Source: an uncultured Helicobacter sp.
GTDB lineage: Bacteria; Campylobacterota; Campylobacteria; Campylobacterales; Helicobacteraceae
Reading direction: 5' to 3'
Assembly: GCA_944325475.1 (NCBI GenBank)
Contig: CALVAF010000183.1
Coordinates: 1-21,486 of the forward strand
Length of the DNA: 21,486 nucleotides
The notes beneath the pieces were generated by a model. That model had not been told where the DNA came from, ran no database searches, and saw only the letters and a program-made list of their open reading frames with translations. The translations under genes were made by a program, and so were the position numbers. Positions 1 through 7,813 of this stretch are shown piece by piece; position 1 is the stretch's first letter, and every line of letters begins with the position of its first letter.

Positions 1-337
1 CATAACCAATACTCTCAAAAGTCGGCATAATCCCAAGCACAAAAGTAGGAATTACCATAAGCAAAATAGAAAGCATAAACATTTTTTTACGTCCGCTTTT
101 GTCTCCAAAATGCGCCATGATAATCCCGCCCAGAGGTCTTGCAAAATACCCCGCTGCAAATGCCCCATAGGTATTCATTGCTGCCCAAAAAGGGCTAAGG
201 GCGCTTGGAAAAAAGAGGGTAGAAATCACATGAGTAAAAAACACAAAAATAATAAAATCATAAAATTCTAGCATACCTCCAAGCGAACTTAAACCCAAAA
301 CCTTAATTTCTTCTTTTTTAAATTGCGTTTTTGCCAT
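1..337 (-). CDS. MHS-family MFS transporter, N-terminal part (runs off left edge)
   Basis: Inner-membrane secondary transporter of the major facilitator superfamily; only the first ~112 residues lie in the window. The ATG at 337 follows an AAGGAAAG ribosome binding site. The sequence LGGMLEFYDFIIFVFF near residues 18-33 is the first membrane helix and is typical of the metabolite:H+ symporter (MHS) branch (proline/betaine, alpha-ketoglutarate, citrate and similar substrates). GDKSGRKK at residues 78-85 is the MFS loop 2-3 signature, and ARPLGGIIMAHFGD just before it fits the family. The substrate cannot be assigned from this fragment. It lies in the same direction as, and downstream of, the mdaB relic and the LOG gene. 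Confidence 0.85.
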   Translation of the reverse strand, partial: MAKTQFKKEEIKVLGLSSLGGMLEFYDFIIFVFFTHVISTLFFPSALSPFWAAMNTYGAFAAGYFARPLGGIIMAHFGDKSGRKKMFMLSILLMVIPTFVLGIMPTFESIGY

Positions 338-370
338 GGCTCACTTTCCTTTTACTAATCGCATTATAAC

Positions 371-962
371 CTAAAATATTTGACTCTTACCCCATTGCCT
401 TTTACAAATGCACCTTAATCCACCATAATCCACCTTGTATTTTTCTGCCTGTGGATTTTTCACCACATCGTTACATAGAAGTTTAGGTAAAGCTTTTAAG
501 GTTACAAACTCATGTTTTGTATATGCCATAAAGCCTGCCTATGCCCTTGCCTTCAAAAAACCGCCAGATTCTATAAAAGCCTCTAGCGGGGCATTCCAAA
601 TCGTGCCAAAAAGATATGTTTTGCCTTGCGCTAATCCACCACTGCCATATTTTGCTAAAATCACTTCTTCTGCCATCACTTGCAAAAAACATAATATATC
701 CTTTTTTTAAGTGCATTACTTCATCTAATACTTTTTCACTATCCAAGGCTCAACCCATCCACCAACCAACAAACTGGTATTCCATATATCAAAATCTAGT
801 AGTTTTTGCAACTCTATCTCTCTATCATAGCCTTTATCTATCTGTGTTTTAAACATCTTGCGCCCTAGAGATTCTAGGATTTCTTCTACAACTAGGGTGG
901 TGTTTGGCTTATCTAAATTTACCATAAGCCTTACTGCGTTTTAGTGAAAGTATCATTTGCAT
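371..962 (-). pseudogene. mdaB: mdaB-like NAD(P)H quinone reductase, frameshifted relic
   Basis: No single frame is open, but stitching minus-strand frames gives a flavodoxin-fold protein matching my memory of Helicobacter MdaB. Segments in order: KRSKAYGKF (about 925-945); LVVEEILESLG, IDKGYD and GGWVEPWIVKKY (728-925); LDEVM and FFASDGRRSD (about 660-728); KYGSGGLAQGKTYLFGTIWN and APLEAF (about 560-650); FFEGKGIGRLYGIYK (about 510-555); HEFVTLKALPKLLCNDVVKN and PQAEKYKVDY (about 400-510). At least five frame changes are needed, near 920, 727, 655, 553 and 508. MdaB reduces quinones by two electrons and protects against oxidative stress. The possible start (ATG 960-962) lies 14 bases after the LOG stop, so it was probably cotranscribed with it. 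So many lesions suggest real decay, not sequencing error. Confidence 0.75.
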
Positions 963-976
963 TGCAATATCCCACC

Positions 977-1597
977 CTAAAACGCCTTAACTTCCTTTTC
1001 TTTTGCCTTTTTTAAAATCCCTAAAACCTCCCTAGAAGAATCCGCAAAGCTCAAAAGCACCAACTCCTCCTTAGCAATCAGCCCCTCCTTTAAGACAGAA
1101 TTTTTCAGCCATTTCATCAACCCCTTCCAATAATCCCTACCATACAAAATAATCGGAATCTTTTTATGTTTGCCTGTGGCAACCTGCACCAAAACTTCAC
1201 TTAGCTCATCTAATGTCCCAAATCCACCCATAGCAACGATAAATGCCGTAGAATTGCGGCTAAAGAAATTTTGAAAACTCAAAGGTATCTCCACATACGG
1301 ATTCATTGCCTGTTCGTGAGGCAGCTGGATATTTAGCCCAATTGACACGACTTGTGGATTCTTTTTTTTTGCTTGTAATAGCCCACGATTTGCCGCTTCC
1401 ATTATGCCCGGACCGCCCCCAGTCATAACAGAATATCCACACTCTCCAAGCTTACAAGCAAGCTTTTGAATCTTTTTATAATCCTTATGCGCTGGGCTAA
1501 CTCTAGCACCTCCAAAAATCGTCACCACATTGCAATACTGCTTTAAAACTTCAAAACTTCTTGAAATTTCTTGATAACCCTCCAAAACCTTATCCAT
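977..1597 (-). CDS. LOG family protein (TIGR00730, putative cytokinin-activating type phosphoribohydrolase)
   Basis: Rossmann-like protein of the LOG/'lysine decarboxylase-like' family; characterised members release free base from nucleoside 5'-monophosphates, and the bacterial role is often unclear. GGGPGIMEAANRG (around residues 60-72) is the phosphate-binding motif and GGFGTLDELSEVL (124-136) the second signature. The usual PGGxGT reads MGGFGT here. I start at ATG 1597 and not ATG 1603: AAGGA abuts the 1603 ATG directly but stands 6 bases from 1597. This gives 206 residues, a usual length. An A9 run lies in codons near 1362-1370. Two TATAAT boxes at 1671-1686 may form its promoter. Confidence 0.85.
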   Translation of the reverse strand: MDKVLEGYQEISRSFEVLKQYCNVVTIFGGARVSPAHKDYKKIQKLACKLGECGYSVMTGGGPGIMEAANRGLLQAKKKNPQVVSIGLNIQLPHEQAMNPYVEIPLSFQNFFSRNSTAFIVAMGGFGTLDELSEVLVQVATGKHKKIPIILYGRDYWKGLMKWLKNSVLKEGLIAKEELVLLSFADSSREVLGILKKAKEKEVKAF

Positions 1598-1670
1598 ACA
1601 CATTCCTTATTGCATTTTATTGCTATTATTTAAAACTTCTTTTAATCAAATTCATAAAGCAAGGAGGAAA

Positions 1671-1686
1671 ATTATAACAAATTATA
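1671..1686 (-). promoter_or_regulatory. Candidate -10 boxes for the LOG gene
   Basis: Reading the minus strand, TATAAT occurs twice ten bases apart (1686-1681 and 1676-1671), about 75-90 bases upstream of the LOG start. No clear -35 is seen, which is usual for Campylobacterota sigma70 promoters. It lies between the autotransporter 3' end and the LOG gene, where I see no strong terminator. Confidence 0.4.
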
Positions 1687-1735
1687 AAAGACTCAACACA
1701 AAAACTAGAGGATTACCCATCAAAATTCACTCCAT

Positions 1736-1876
1736 CTAAAAAGCATATCTAAGCCCAACACTCCCACTCACAGAAGTAAGTCCATCATCATAAGCTTGAG
1801 ACATGATAGTTGCGCTCAAATCCCAGCTTTGATTAATAGGCAAATTAGCTCCAACAAAAATAGAACCAAAAACTCC
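1736..1876 (-). pseudogene. Displaced C-terminal end of the autotransporter barrel (shifted frame)
   Basis: Read on the minus strand from 1876, this frame gives 46 residues starting GVFGSIFVGANLP and ending SGSVGLRYAF followed by TAG at 1736-1738. Alternating strand residues and a C-terminal phenylalanine are the hallmark of an outer-membrane beta-barrel end recognised by BamA. It continues the autotransporter exactly where that gene's open frame turns into an unrelated tail (stop at 1816). A single missing base in GAGGAG (1873-1878; GAGGGAG would restore the frame) explains the break. Either the gene is a recent pseudogene or the base is a sequencing or assembly error. Confidence 0.8.
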
Positions 1877-4416
1877 TCTTTATTTTGATATCGGATTGTA
1901 GAAACTCCCATTTTCACTTCATAATCCTTATTTCCAAAAATCGGTTTTCCTTTTGCCCCCTCTAATGCGATAAAAAAAGAACCTCCATTTTCATTGACCT
2001 TGCGATATTCTACCCCCAAAGCTCCATATAGGTTTGTAAAATTATTTGCTCTTCTTGTAATTGGTAAAACATTCCCATTCTCTTTGTATAATGGCATGTG
2101 ATAATAACTTCCAAAAAGCCCAATATAAGGCTTTAGACTATGTCCGCCATCAAACTTCACTCGATACCCAAACCTTGCTTGAAGACCGATATTATGCACA
2201 TCATAAGAAGCTTTATTATTACCAACACCTGCAAAAGTCCTTGTGTATTTACTTTGTGAATTAGTGTAATACCCAAGCATATCAAGCTCTACTGCTTCAG
2301 TTAAATGACTTCTTCCATACAAACCAACATTATAGCTATATCCACTAAGATCCATATTATCCGCTTTCATATTGCGTTTGCTTACCGAACCATAGATTCC
2401 GCCAAAAAAGTCTTCTCGCATCATTTTATCATAGCCAAAATTAATTCCATAATCTAGCGTATTGCTATCTTTATAATGAGAATATCCAGCAAGCACATTG
2501 GCATACACATTGTTTTTGGTTTCTTCTTTTTCAAAATAAGGTATTCTGATATAATCCCCAGCAATAGCTGCATACTTTTGTTGCGAATGGAATGCGTATT
2601 GTGTCCTTGTCGTCTGTGCAATTCGCCCTAGCATATTATGATGCATTATAGAGCCTTGATGGGTCTTTGGCCCTTCTTTAATGTGGTCAAGTTGCTTTTG
2701 TATGGTTTGTGTTACCCTATGCAAAGTTACCTCATCATCAATGATTCCACCCTCTCCTACCAAAGCCCCATAAATAGCATTATAAATGGAATTATCAGAA
2801 GGTTGGCTATCAACTTTTTGATCTAGGTCTTCAGATTCTTCACTTCCACTATCAAAATCATTTTCTTGATTATCATTTCCGATATTCCCACTACTAGAAT
2901 CTCCATTTCCCTCTAAATTATCACTTCCTTCATTCCCCAAATCAGAATCCTCCTCCCCCCCTACATTTGCAGAATCCCCAATACCGCTACTGCCTTCATC
3001 CTCACTACCTTCATCATCTCCTGCACTCCCACCATTCTGATTCTCACCCTCATTACCATCCACACCAGAGCTACCACTTGTTTGGGAATCTGAAGGCGGT
3101 TTAGCACCATCAAAGGTTAAATAATACTTATTATCCACTTTAACAATTTCTGTATTACCAATTAGCCCTCCACTGGAACCATACACATCAAGTATGCCTT
3201 CCTTCAAACCATTTCCATTTAAATTTGGAGTTTCTAAGACAACATAAACTTTATCACTATTTTGCACCAAAGAGCCATCTAATATAAAATTAACAGCACC
3301 ATCAAAGGTTGCGGAATTAGAAGCATTAATAAGCCCAAATCCATTGCCACTTCCGATAAAATTTATCGTTGCACTACTATCTAGCAAAAAATCTTTTGCA
3401 TAAATACTTGATAATCCTGTAAGTGAAATATCACTTCGATAGGCTTTAAAAGAGTTTCCAACCCTTAAAGTTGCATCTTGCAAATCCACCATTGAACGAT
3501 AAATACTTGCACCTCCGCTTAAAGCACTTCCTTGTGCATCACTAATAAAATCCCCACCCACCTTGATTTCACTATTTCCTGTGGCGACTAACTTTCCTAT
3601 ACCATAATAATCTAAATAAGCACTCGTATCATTTTTCCCATTTTCAAAACTACCATTAACTTCAAAAATTCCTCCTTTTATTTCAACAAGGGCATCTTCT
3701 CTTGAGCCATCTTTAACTGCATTATAAAATCCAGCACTATAAAAAGAGCCTGTTATTGTAGTTATTCCACTATTTTGCAAGAAATATCCACCATTTACAG
3801 GTCTAGTATAGACACTAGCTTGTTTATTATAATTATATAAATCCGACATTATATTAATAATGCCTCCGTCATTTTTTAAAGTTGGAGAGTTATTTGTAGA
3901 AGTCATAATCAAACGGCTTACATTGCTAATATTCAAAGTTCCGCCATTTTGCACCACAACACTTGCATTTTTCTGCATATCCAAAGCCGTTATATTTTTT
4001 ATATCAATTACCCCACCATTAGCCACAATACTGCCATTAACTATAAAACCACCACTACTTCCTTGACTATTTAAATTCATTATCAAATGGCTTCTCTCAT
4101 TGACTATTATTTTCTGCCCTGCATTATGGTAGTAGGACATATCTTTGCCTGAAGCTGTATTGGTATTTGGGTCTTTTGTTAGTATTAAAGTGGAATTACC
4201 TAAATTTGTGGAATACTCAAGATTTGTCCCACCTAAATAGCCAAAGTTATTCCCCCTATTGTCTTGAAAACTTGGGTCTCTTTGCAAAATCACTTCCAAA
4301 TTTTCACCATCATTTAAATCGATTTTATTTTCGCTAAAACTTCCTGCCCAAGTATCCCCATCATTTACTGCCAATGCCGAGCTACAAACCAAAGATAAAA
4401 TAAAAAATTTTCTCAC
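1816..4416 (-). CDS. Autotransporter (type Va), barrel end frameshifted
   Basis: Surface protein delivered by type V secretion. I start at GTG 4416, with AGGG six bases upstream; TTG 4419 is the alternative. Residues 1-16 form a signal peptide ending SSALA. Residues ~25-440 are a passenger with repeating GG-hydrophobic-x-hydrophobic strands (NGGTLNIS, NDGGIINI, KGGIFEVNG) typical of beta-helix adhesins. Residues ~440-545 are an acidic Asp/Glu/Gly/Ser-rich linker. From ~585 to the end is the beta-barrel with alternating aromatic strands (VYANVLAGYSHY, FFGGIYGSVS, YSYNVGLYGRS). The frame breaks at about 1873-1878, so the translated product ends in an unrelated tail at 1816 and lacks the last barrel strands and terminal Phe. 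A G7 run (2955-2961) lies in the linker. No passenger function can be assigned. Confidence 0.88.
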   Translation of the reverse strand: MRKFFILSLVCSSALAVNDGDTWAGSFSENKIDLNDGENLEVILQRDPSFQDNRGNNFGYLGGTNLEYSTNLGNSTLILTKDPNTNTASGKDMSYYHNAGQKIIVNERSHLIMNLNSQGSSGGFIVNGSIVANGGVIDIKNITALDMQKNASVVVQNGGTLNISNVSRLIMTSTNNSPTLKNDGGIINIMSDLYNYNKQASVYTRPVNGGYFLQNSGITTITGSFYSAGFYNAVKDGSREDALVEIKGGIFEVNGSFENGKNDTSAYLDYYGIGKLVATGNSEIKVGGDFISDAQGSALSGGASIYRSMVDLQDATLRVGNSFKAYRSDISLTGLSSIYAKDFLLDSSATINFIGSGNGFGLINASNSATFDGAVNFILDGSLVQNSDKVYVVLETPNLNGNGLKEGILDVYGSSGGLIGNTEIVKVDNKYYLTFDGAKPPSDSQTSGSSGVDGNEGENQNGGSAGDDEGSEDEGSSGIGDSANVGGEEDSDLGNEGSDNLEGNGDSSSGNIGNDNQENDFDSGSEESEDLDQKVDSQPSDNSIYNAIYGALVGEGGIIDDEVTLHRVTQTIQKQLDHIKEGPKTHQGSIMHHNMLGRIAQTTRTQYAFHSQQKYAAIAGDYIRIPYFEKEETKNNVYANVLAGYSHYKDSNTLDYGINFGYDKMMREDFFGGIYGSVSKRNMKADNMDLSGYSYNVGLYGRSHLTEAVELDMLGYYTNSQSKYTRTFAGVGNNKASYDVHNIGLQARFGYRVKFDGGHSLKPYIGLFGSYYHMPLYKENGNVLPITRRANNFTNLYGALGVEYRKVNENGGSFFIALEGAKGKPIFGNKDYEVKMGVSTIRYQNKEEFLVLFLLELICLLIKAGI

Positions 4417-4594
4417 CAATAACCCTGTTTATTAATAACTGCTTTTAAATTCCATGATAGCATACAAACACCCATAAATTTAAAAACTTATAAATAATTA
4501 AGTATAAAAAAGTGTTATTTTATCATAAGCAAACTTAAAGCTAAATGCTAATGCACAGAGATTCTGCAAATTTTAAAAAATTTTAATTGTAAAA

Positions 4595-4951
4595 TTATTT
4601 TTTATCCTTTTTAGACTGCAGATACTGGAAAATCGCCTGAATCTCACTTTTTGTTAGATAATATTTAGGCATTACTTTTTTGGATTCTTGCAAACCTTGC
4701 AAAAACTCTTGGAATCCTAGATGATTGATTCTAGCACCCTTTAACTCTTTATCCTTTTTCTTATGAGAATAGCCCGCAATCAGCCTCCCCTCGCCACCTT
4801 CCCCATGACAATTCACACAACCAACTCCACGAGGGTTTTCATACAGCATTTTGCCATATTCAATTTGCGTAATAAAACTCTCTTCTGCCACACAAGCTCC
4901 ACCAAACCCAATCCAAAATGCCAATCCTAACGCAACTTTTTTCAAATCCAA
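4595..4951 (-). CDS. Small periplasmic c-type cytochrome
   Basis: Class I cytochrome c of 118 residues. A signal peptide (about residues 1-22, ending ACVAEE) directs it to the periplasm, where haem is attached to the CVNCH motif at residues 45-49. Met94 in KVMPKYYLT is the likely sixth haem ligand, followed by a C-terminal helix (SEIQAIFQYLQ). It probably shuttles electrons in respiration, but its partner is unknown. The start is TTG at 4951 with GAGG four bases upstream; no in-frame ATG gives a usable signal peptide. It is divergent from folD, so the 86-base gap holds both promoters. The C-terminus is very lysine-rich. Confidence 0.88.
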   Translation of the reverse strand: MDLKKVALGLAFWIGFGGACVAEESFITQIEYGKMLYENPRGVGCVNCHGEGGEGRLIAGYSHKKKDKELKGARINHLGFQEFLQGLQESKKVMPKYYLTKSEIQAIFQYLQSKKDKK

Positions 4952-5004
4952 TAAACCTCAAACCTCATAAAAGCACTAAAATTTAAGTCTCAAAACTTTT
5001 TTGC

Positions 5005-5010
5005 TATAAT
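5005..5010 (+). promoter_or_regulatory. -10 box of the folD operon
   Basis: A perfect TATAAT preceded by TTGC lies 27 bases upstream of the folD ATG, with AAAGGG (5027-5032) as ribosome binding site. The T/A-rich upstream stretch fits Campylobacterota sigma70 promoters, which often lack a -35. Confidence 0.65.
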
Positions 5011-5037
5011 ATCAAAATAACTTTTTAAAGGGCTTTA

Positions 5038-5898
5038 ATGCAGATTTTAGATGGGAAGGCACTTGCCTTAGAAATTCAGCAAACAATAAAGCAAGAAGTA
5101 GAAACACTTAGCAAACAGCAAATCACGCCGGGATTAGCCGTGATTCTAGTCGGCGATGACCCCGCCTCACAAAGCTATGTCAATATGAAAGCCAAAGCCT
5201 GTAGTCAAACAGGAATCTACTCCACCACGCATAAAATGCCAGAGAGCATCACACAAGAGGCATTACTGCAAACCATTTCTATGTTAAATGAAAACCCAAA
5301 TATTGATGGAATCCTAGTCCAGCTTCCAACACCAAAACACATTAACACCACTGCAATTTTAGAAGCGATTTCCCCCAAAAAAGATGTTGATGGATTCCAT
5401 CCTTTTAATATGGGACGCATTCTTTGCAATCTTCATGGATTTATCCCTGCAACACCTATGGGAGTAATTACACTGCTAGAGCATTATCAGATTCCACTAA
5501 AGGGCAAAAATGTCGTGATTGTGGGGGTTAGCAATATCGTTGGTAAGCCTCTTGGTGCACTGTTTTTAAACAAAAATGCCACGATTACCCTCTGCCATAT
5601 CCACACACAAAACCTCGCAGAACACACTAAAAAAGCCGACATTTTATGCGTGGCAGTGGGTAAGCCAAACCTCATCACAAAAGACATGGTAAAAGAAAAT
5701 GCAATTGTCATAGATATTGGGATTACCAAGCTAGAAAATGGTAAAATCGTGGGCGATGTGGATTTTGAAAATGTCGCCCCAAAATGTAGCTATATCACTC
5801 CTGTACCCGGCGGAGTGGGACCTATGACGATTGCTTCACTCCTGCAAAACACCATTAAAGCCGCCAAAATAAGAGCGCAAAAAGAAAGGGAAAAATGA
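5038..5898 (+). CDS. folD: Bifunctional methylenetetrahydrofolate dehydrogenase / cyclohydrolase
   Basis: Cytosolic enzyme that oxidises 5,10-methylene-THF with NADP+ and hydrolyses the methenyl product to 10-formyl-THF, feeding purine and fMet synthesis. At 286 residues it is standard length. Tyr47 and Lys51 in SYVNMKAKAC are the catalytic pair; VQLPTPKH (94-101) and DVDGFHP (116-122) follow. GVSNIVGKP (163-171) is the nucleotide-binding loop and TPVPGGVGPMTIASLL (254-269) the C-terminal signature. It is the first gene of a plus-strand operon and overlaps lepB by four bases (ATGA). This folD-lepB pairing also occurs in H. pylori as I recall it. Confidence 0.97.
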   Translation: MQILDGKALALEIQQTIKQEVETLSKQQITPGLAVILVGDDPASQSYVNMKAKACSQTGIYSTTHKMPESITQEALLQTISMLNENPNIDGILVQLPTPKHINTTAILEAISPKKDVDGFHPFNMGRILCNLHGFIPATPMGVITLLEHYQIPLKGKNVVIVGVSNIVGKPLGALFLNKNATITLCHIHTQNLAEHTKKADILCVAVGKPNLITKDMVKENAIVIDIGITKLENGKIVGDVDFENVAPKCSYITPVPGGVGPMTIASLLQNTIKAAKIRAQKEREK

Positions 5899-6686
5899 AA
5901 CTTCTAAATAAAATTGGTCACTTTATTAATAGTTGGACGGGGACGATTATTATTGTCTTAACCGTTATTTTTTTTGTCGCGCAAGCCTTTGTGATTCCAA
6001 GCGGAAGTATGCTAAATACAATGTTAATTGGGGATAATTTGTTTGTGAAAAAATACGCCTATGGTATCCCAACGCCTACAATTCCATGGATTGAAGTCAA
6101 GATCCTACCTGATTTTAATGACAATGGGCATTTGTTTGAAGGAGAGCGCCCTAAAAGAGGCGATATTGTCGTGTTTCGCTATCCGCTAGATTCTAAAATT
6201 CACTTTGTCAAACGCAATGTTGCTGTGGGTGGTGATGAGGTGCTTTATACCAAAGAGGGCTTGTGGGTGCATTTCAAAGAAGAAAATCCTTATAGCCAAA
6301 ACCCAAGCAAAACACTACAATACCAAGGCAAAACCTTCATCTATGACCCTTATTTACCAAAGCACCCGGGTGTGCATTATGAAAGTGGTGGGGTGGATTC
6401 TTTTGTGCTTTTACAAAATGCACAAGAAATCGCTATGGAGCCAACATACTTGGATAATGGCGAATTAGCTTTTTATAGCAAAATTGCTGAAGATGAGTTT
6501 TTTATGATGGGTGACAACCGCAATAACTCGAGCGATTCTAGATTTTGGGGAAGTGTAGCGTATCGCTATGTGATTGGCAGCCCTTGGTTTATTTACTTTA
6601 GCTGGGACAATGATTTCAATATCCGCTGGGATAGAATTGGCAAAAGTATCCAATCACTTGAAGCTAAAATGCGAGAAAATCCTTAA
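5895..6686 (+). CDS. lepB: Signal peptidase I
   Basis: Inner-membrane serine protease that removes signal peptides from exported proteins, such as the autotransporter, cytochrome, catalase-like and YceI proteins encoded nearby. It has one N-terminal membrane segment (about residues 16-33). PSGSMLNTM holds the nucleophile Ser38; FVKRNVAVGGDEV holds the general base Lys107; GDNRNNSSDSRFWG (206-219) is the third conserved box. At 263 residues it is typical for Helicobacter. Translation is coupled to folD by a four-base overlap, and the next gene starts immediately after its stop. Confidence 0.96.
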   Translation: MKLLNKIGHFINSWTGTIIIVLTVIFFVAQAFVIPSGSMLNTMLIGDNLFVKKYAYGIPTPTIPWIEVKILPDFNDNGHLFEGERPKRGDIVVFRYPLDSKIHFVKRNVAVGGDEVLYTKEGLWVHFKEENPYSQNPSKTLQYQGKTFIYDPYLPKHPGVHYESGGVDSFVLLQNAQEIAMEPTYLDNGELAFYSKIAEDEFFMMGDNRNNSSDSRFWGSVAYRYVIGSPWFIYFSWDNDFNIRWDRIGKSIQSLEAKMRENP

Positions 6687-7370
6687 ATGTTTGATTTGCC
6701 CTCCATCTACAAAATTCCACCGATGATTATCGCCCTTCTCATTGCCATTATCGGACATGAGATTATGCATGGATATGTGGCTTATAAATATGGTGATGAT
6801 ACAGCAAAGGCAGCTGGAAGACTTAGTTTAAACCCTATCGTCCATATTGATTTGGTAGGCTCGATTTTGATTCCTGCCTTGCTGTTTTTAGTCAATGCAC
6901 CCTTTTTGTTTGGCTGGGCAAAACCAGTACCGGTGCGAATGGATAGAGTGATTTATGGGGGAGGATATTTTGCTGCGCTTTTAGTCTCTTTAGCTGGAAT
7001 CTTATACAATCTTGCCCTTGCTCTACTTGCCACCTTCTGCCTTTATGCCTTTAATGGCGGAATCTTCAGTGGTTTTTTAGATTACTTTACAAACCCACAA
7101 TTCCCTCTTGTCCTCATCGTTTTTTTCTTCTTGCAGCTTATTATTTATAATGTGATTCTAGCCTTTTTTAACCTCCTACCTATCCCACCTCTAGATGGCT
7201 CTAACGCCCTAGCCTATCTTGGGCTTATGTTTAAAAGCAATTTTTTTGCTATACTTTTTAACAAAATTCACCCTATAGTTGGCATGATAATTTTAATCAT
7301 CATTCTAAGCACACCGCTTTCTGCGATATTCTTAATACCTACTAATTGGATCTTGCAGTGGCTATTATAA
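6687..7370 (+). CDS. Site-2 protease family (M50) membrane metalloprotease
   Basis: Polytopic intramembrane zinc protease of 227 residues. HEIMH at residues 24-28 is the HExxH zinc site inside the first membrane segment, and NLLPIPPLDG (162-171) supplies the third ligand, Asp170. GWAKPVPV (76-83) is a conserved loop of this short, PDZ-less group, which in H. pylori corresponds to HP0575 as I recall. The substrate is unknown; family members cleave membrane-bound regulators or signal peptide remnants, and the position directly behind lepB (ATG follows the stop with no gap) makes a role in clearing membrane peptides plausible, though inferred. Four to five further hydrophobic segments follow. 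Confidence 0.9.
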   Translation: MFDLPSIYKIPPMIIALLIAIIGHEIMHGYVAYKYGDDTAKAAGRLSLNPIVHIDLVGSILIPALLFLVNAPFLFGWAKPVPVRMDRVIYGGGYFAALLVSLAGILYNLALALLATFCLYAFNGGIFSGFLDYFTNPQFPLVLIVFFFLQLIIYNVILAFFNLLPIPPLDGSNALAYLGLMFKSNFFAILFNKIHPIVGMIILIIILSTPLSAIFLIPTNWILQWLL

Positions 7371-7379
7371 GGAGGGAAA

Positions 7380-7805
7380 ATGAAATTTTTTATCGCAAGT
7401 GACCATGCCGGATTTGAACTCAAAGAATCGCTTGTTAGATTCTTAGAAGAAATGGAGCATGAAGTGGCAAACTTAGGACCCAACGATGATAGTCGCGTGG
7501 ATTATCCAGATTTTGCCAATCTGCTTTGTGGTAAGGTTTTAGCCAACCCAAAAAGCTTTGGAATCTTAGTATGTGGTAGCGGAATTGGAATGAGTATTGC
7601 TGCTAATCGGCACAAAGGGATTCGTGCCGCACTTTGCAATGAGCCTTATGGTGCAATGATGGCTAGGGCACATAATGATGCTAATGTGCTTTGCTTGGGG
7701 GCTAGAGTAATTGGGCTAGGTATGGCAGAGTGTATTTTACAAAGCTTCATCAAAGGTGAGTTTGAAGGCGGAAGGCACACTCAAAGAGTAGAAAAATTAC
7801 ACTAA
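7380..7805 (+). CDS. rpiB: Ribose-5-phosphate isomerase B
   Basis: Cytosolic isomerase interconverting ribose-5-phosphate and ribulose-5-phosphate in the pentose phosphate pathway, here a likely source of ribose for PRPP used by Apt two genes downstream. At 141 residues it matches the RpiB/LacAB family. SDHAGFELKE (7-16) binds substrate. Cys65 in VCGSGIGMSIAANRHKGIRA is the catalytic base position, and His98 with Asn99 in RAHNDANVLCLGAR completes the site. AAGGAGGGAAA directly before the ATG is the strongest ribosome binding site in the operon. Confidence 0.96.
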   Translation: MKFFIASDHAGFELKESLVRFLEEMEHEVANLGPNDDSRVDYPDFANLLCGKVLANPKSFGILVCGSGIGMSIAANRHKGIRAALCNEPYGAMMARAHNDANVLCLGARVIGLGMAECILQSFIKGEFEGGRHTQRVEKLH

Positions 7806-7813
7806 GGAAAAAA

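Noticed and set aside
435..710. Plus-strand 91-codon frame
   Set aside because: It is the antisense shadow of the mdaB relic, whose minus-strand frames show family motifs; no ribosome binding site on plus.
4561..4594. A/T palindrome AAATTTTAAAAAATTTT after the cytochrome gene as terminator
   Set aside because: All A-T pairs and simple composition; expected by chance in this AT-rich DNA.
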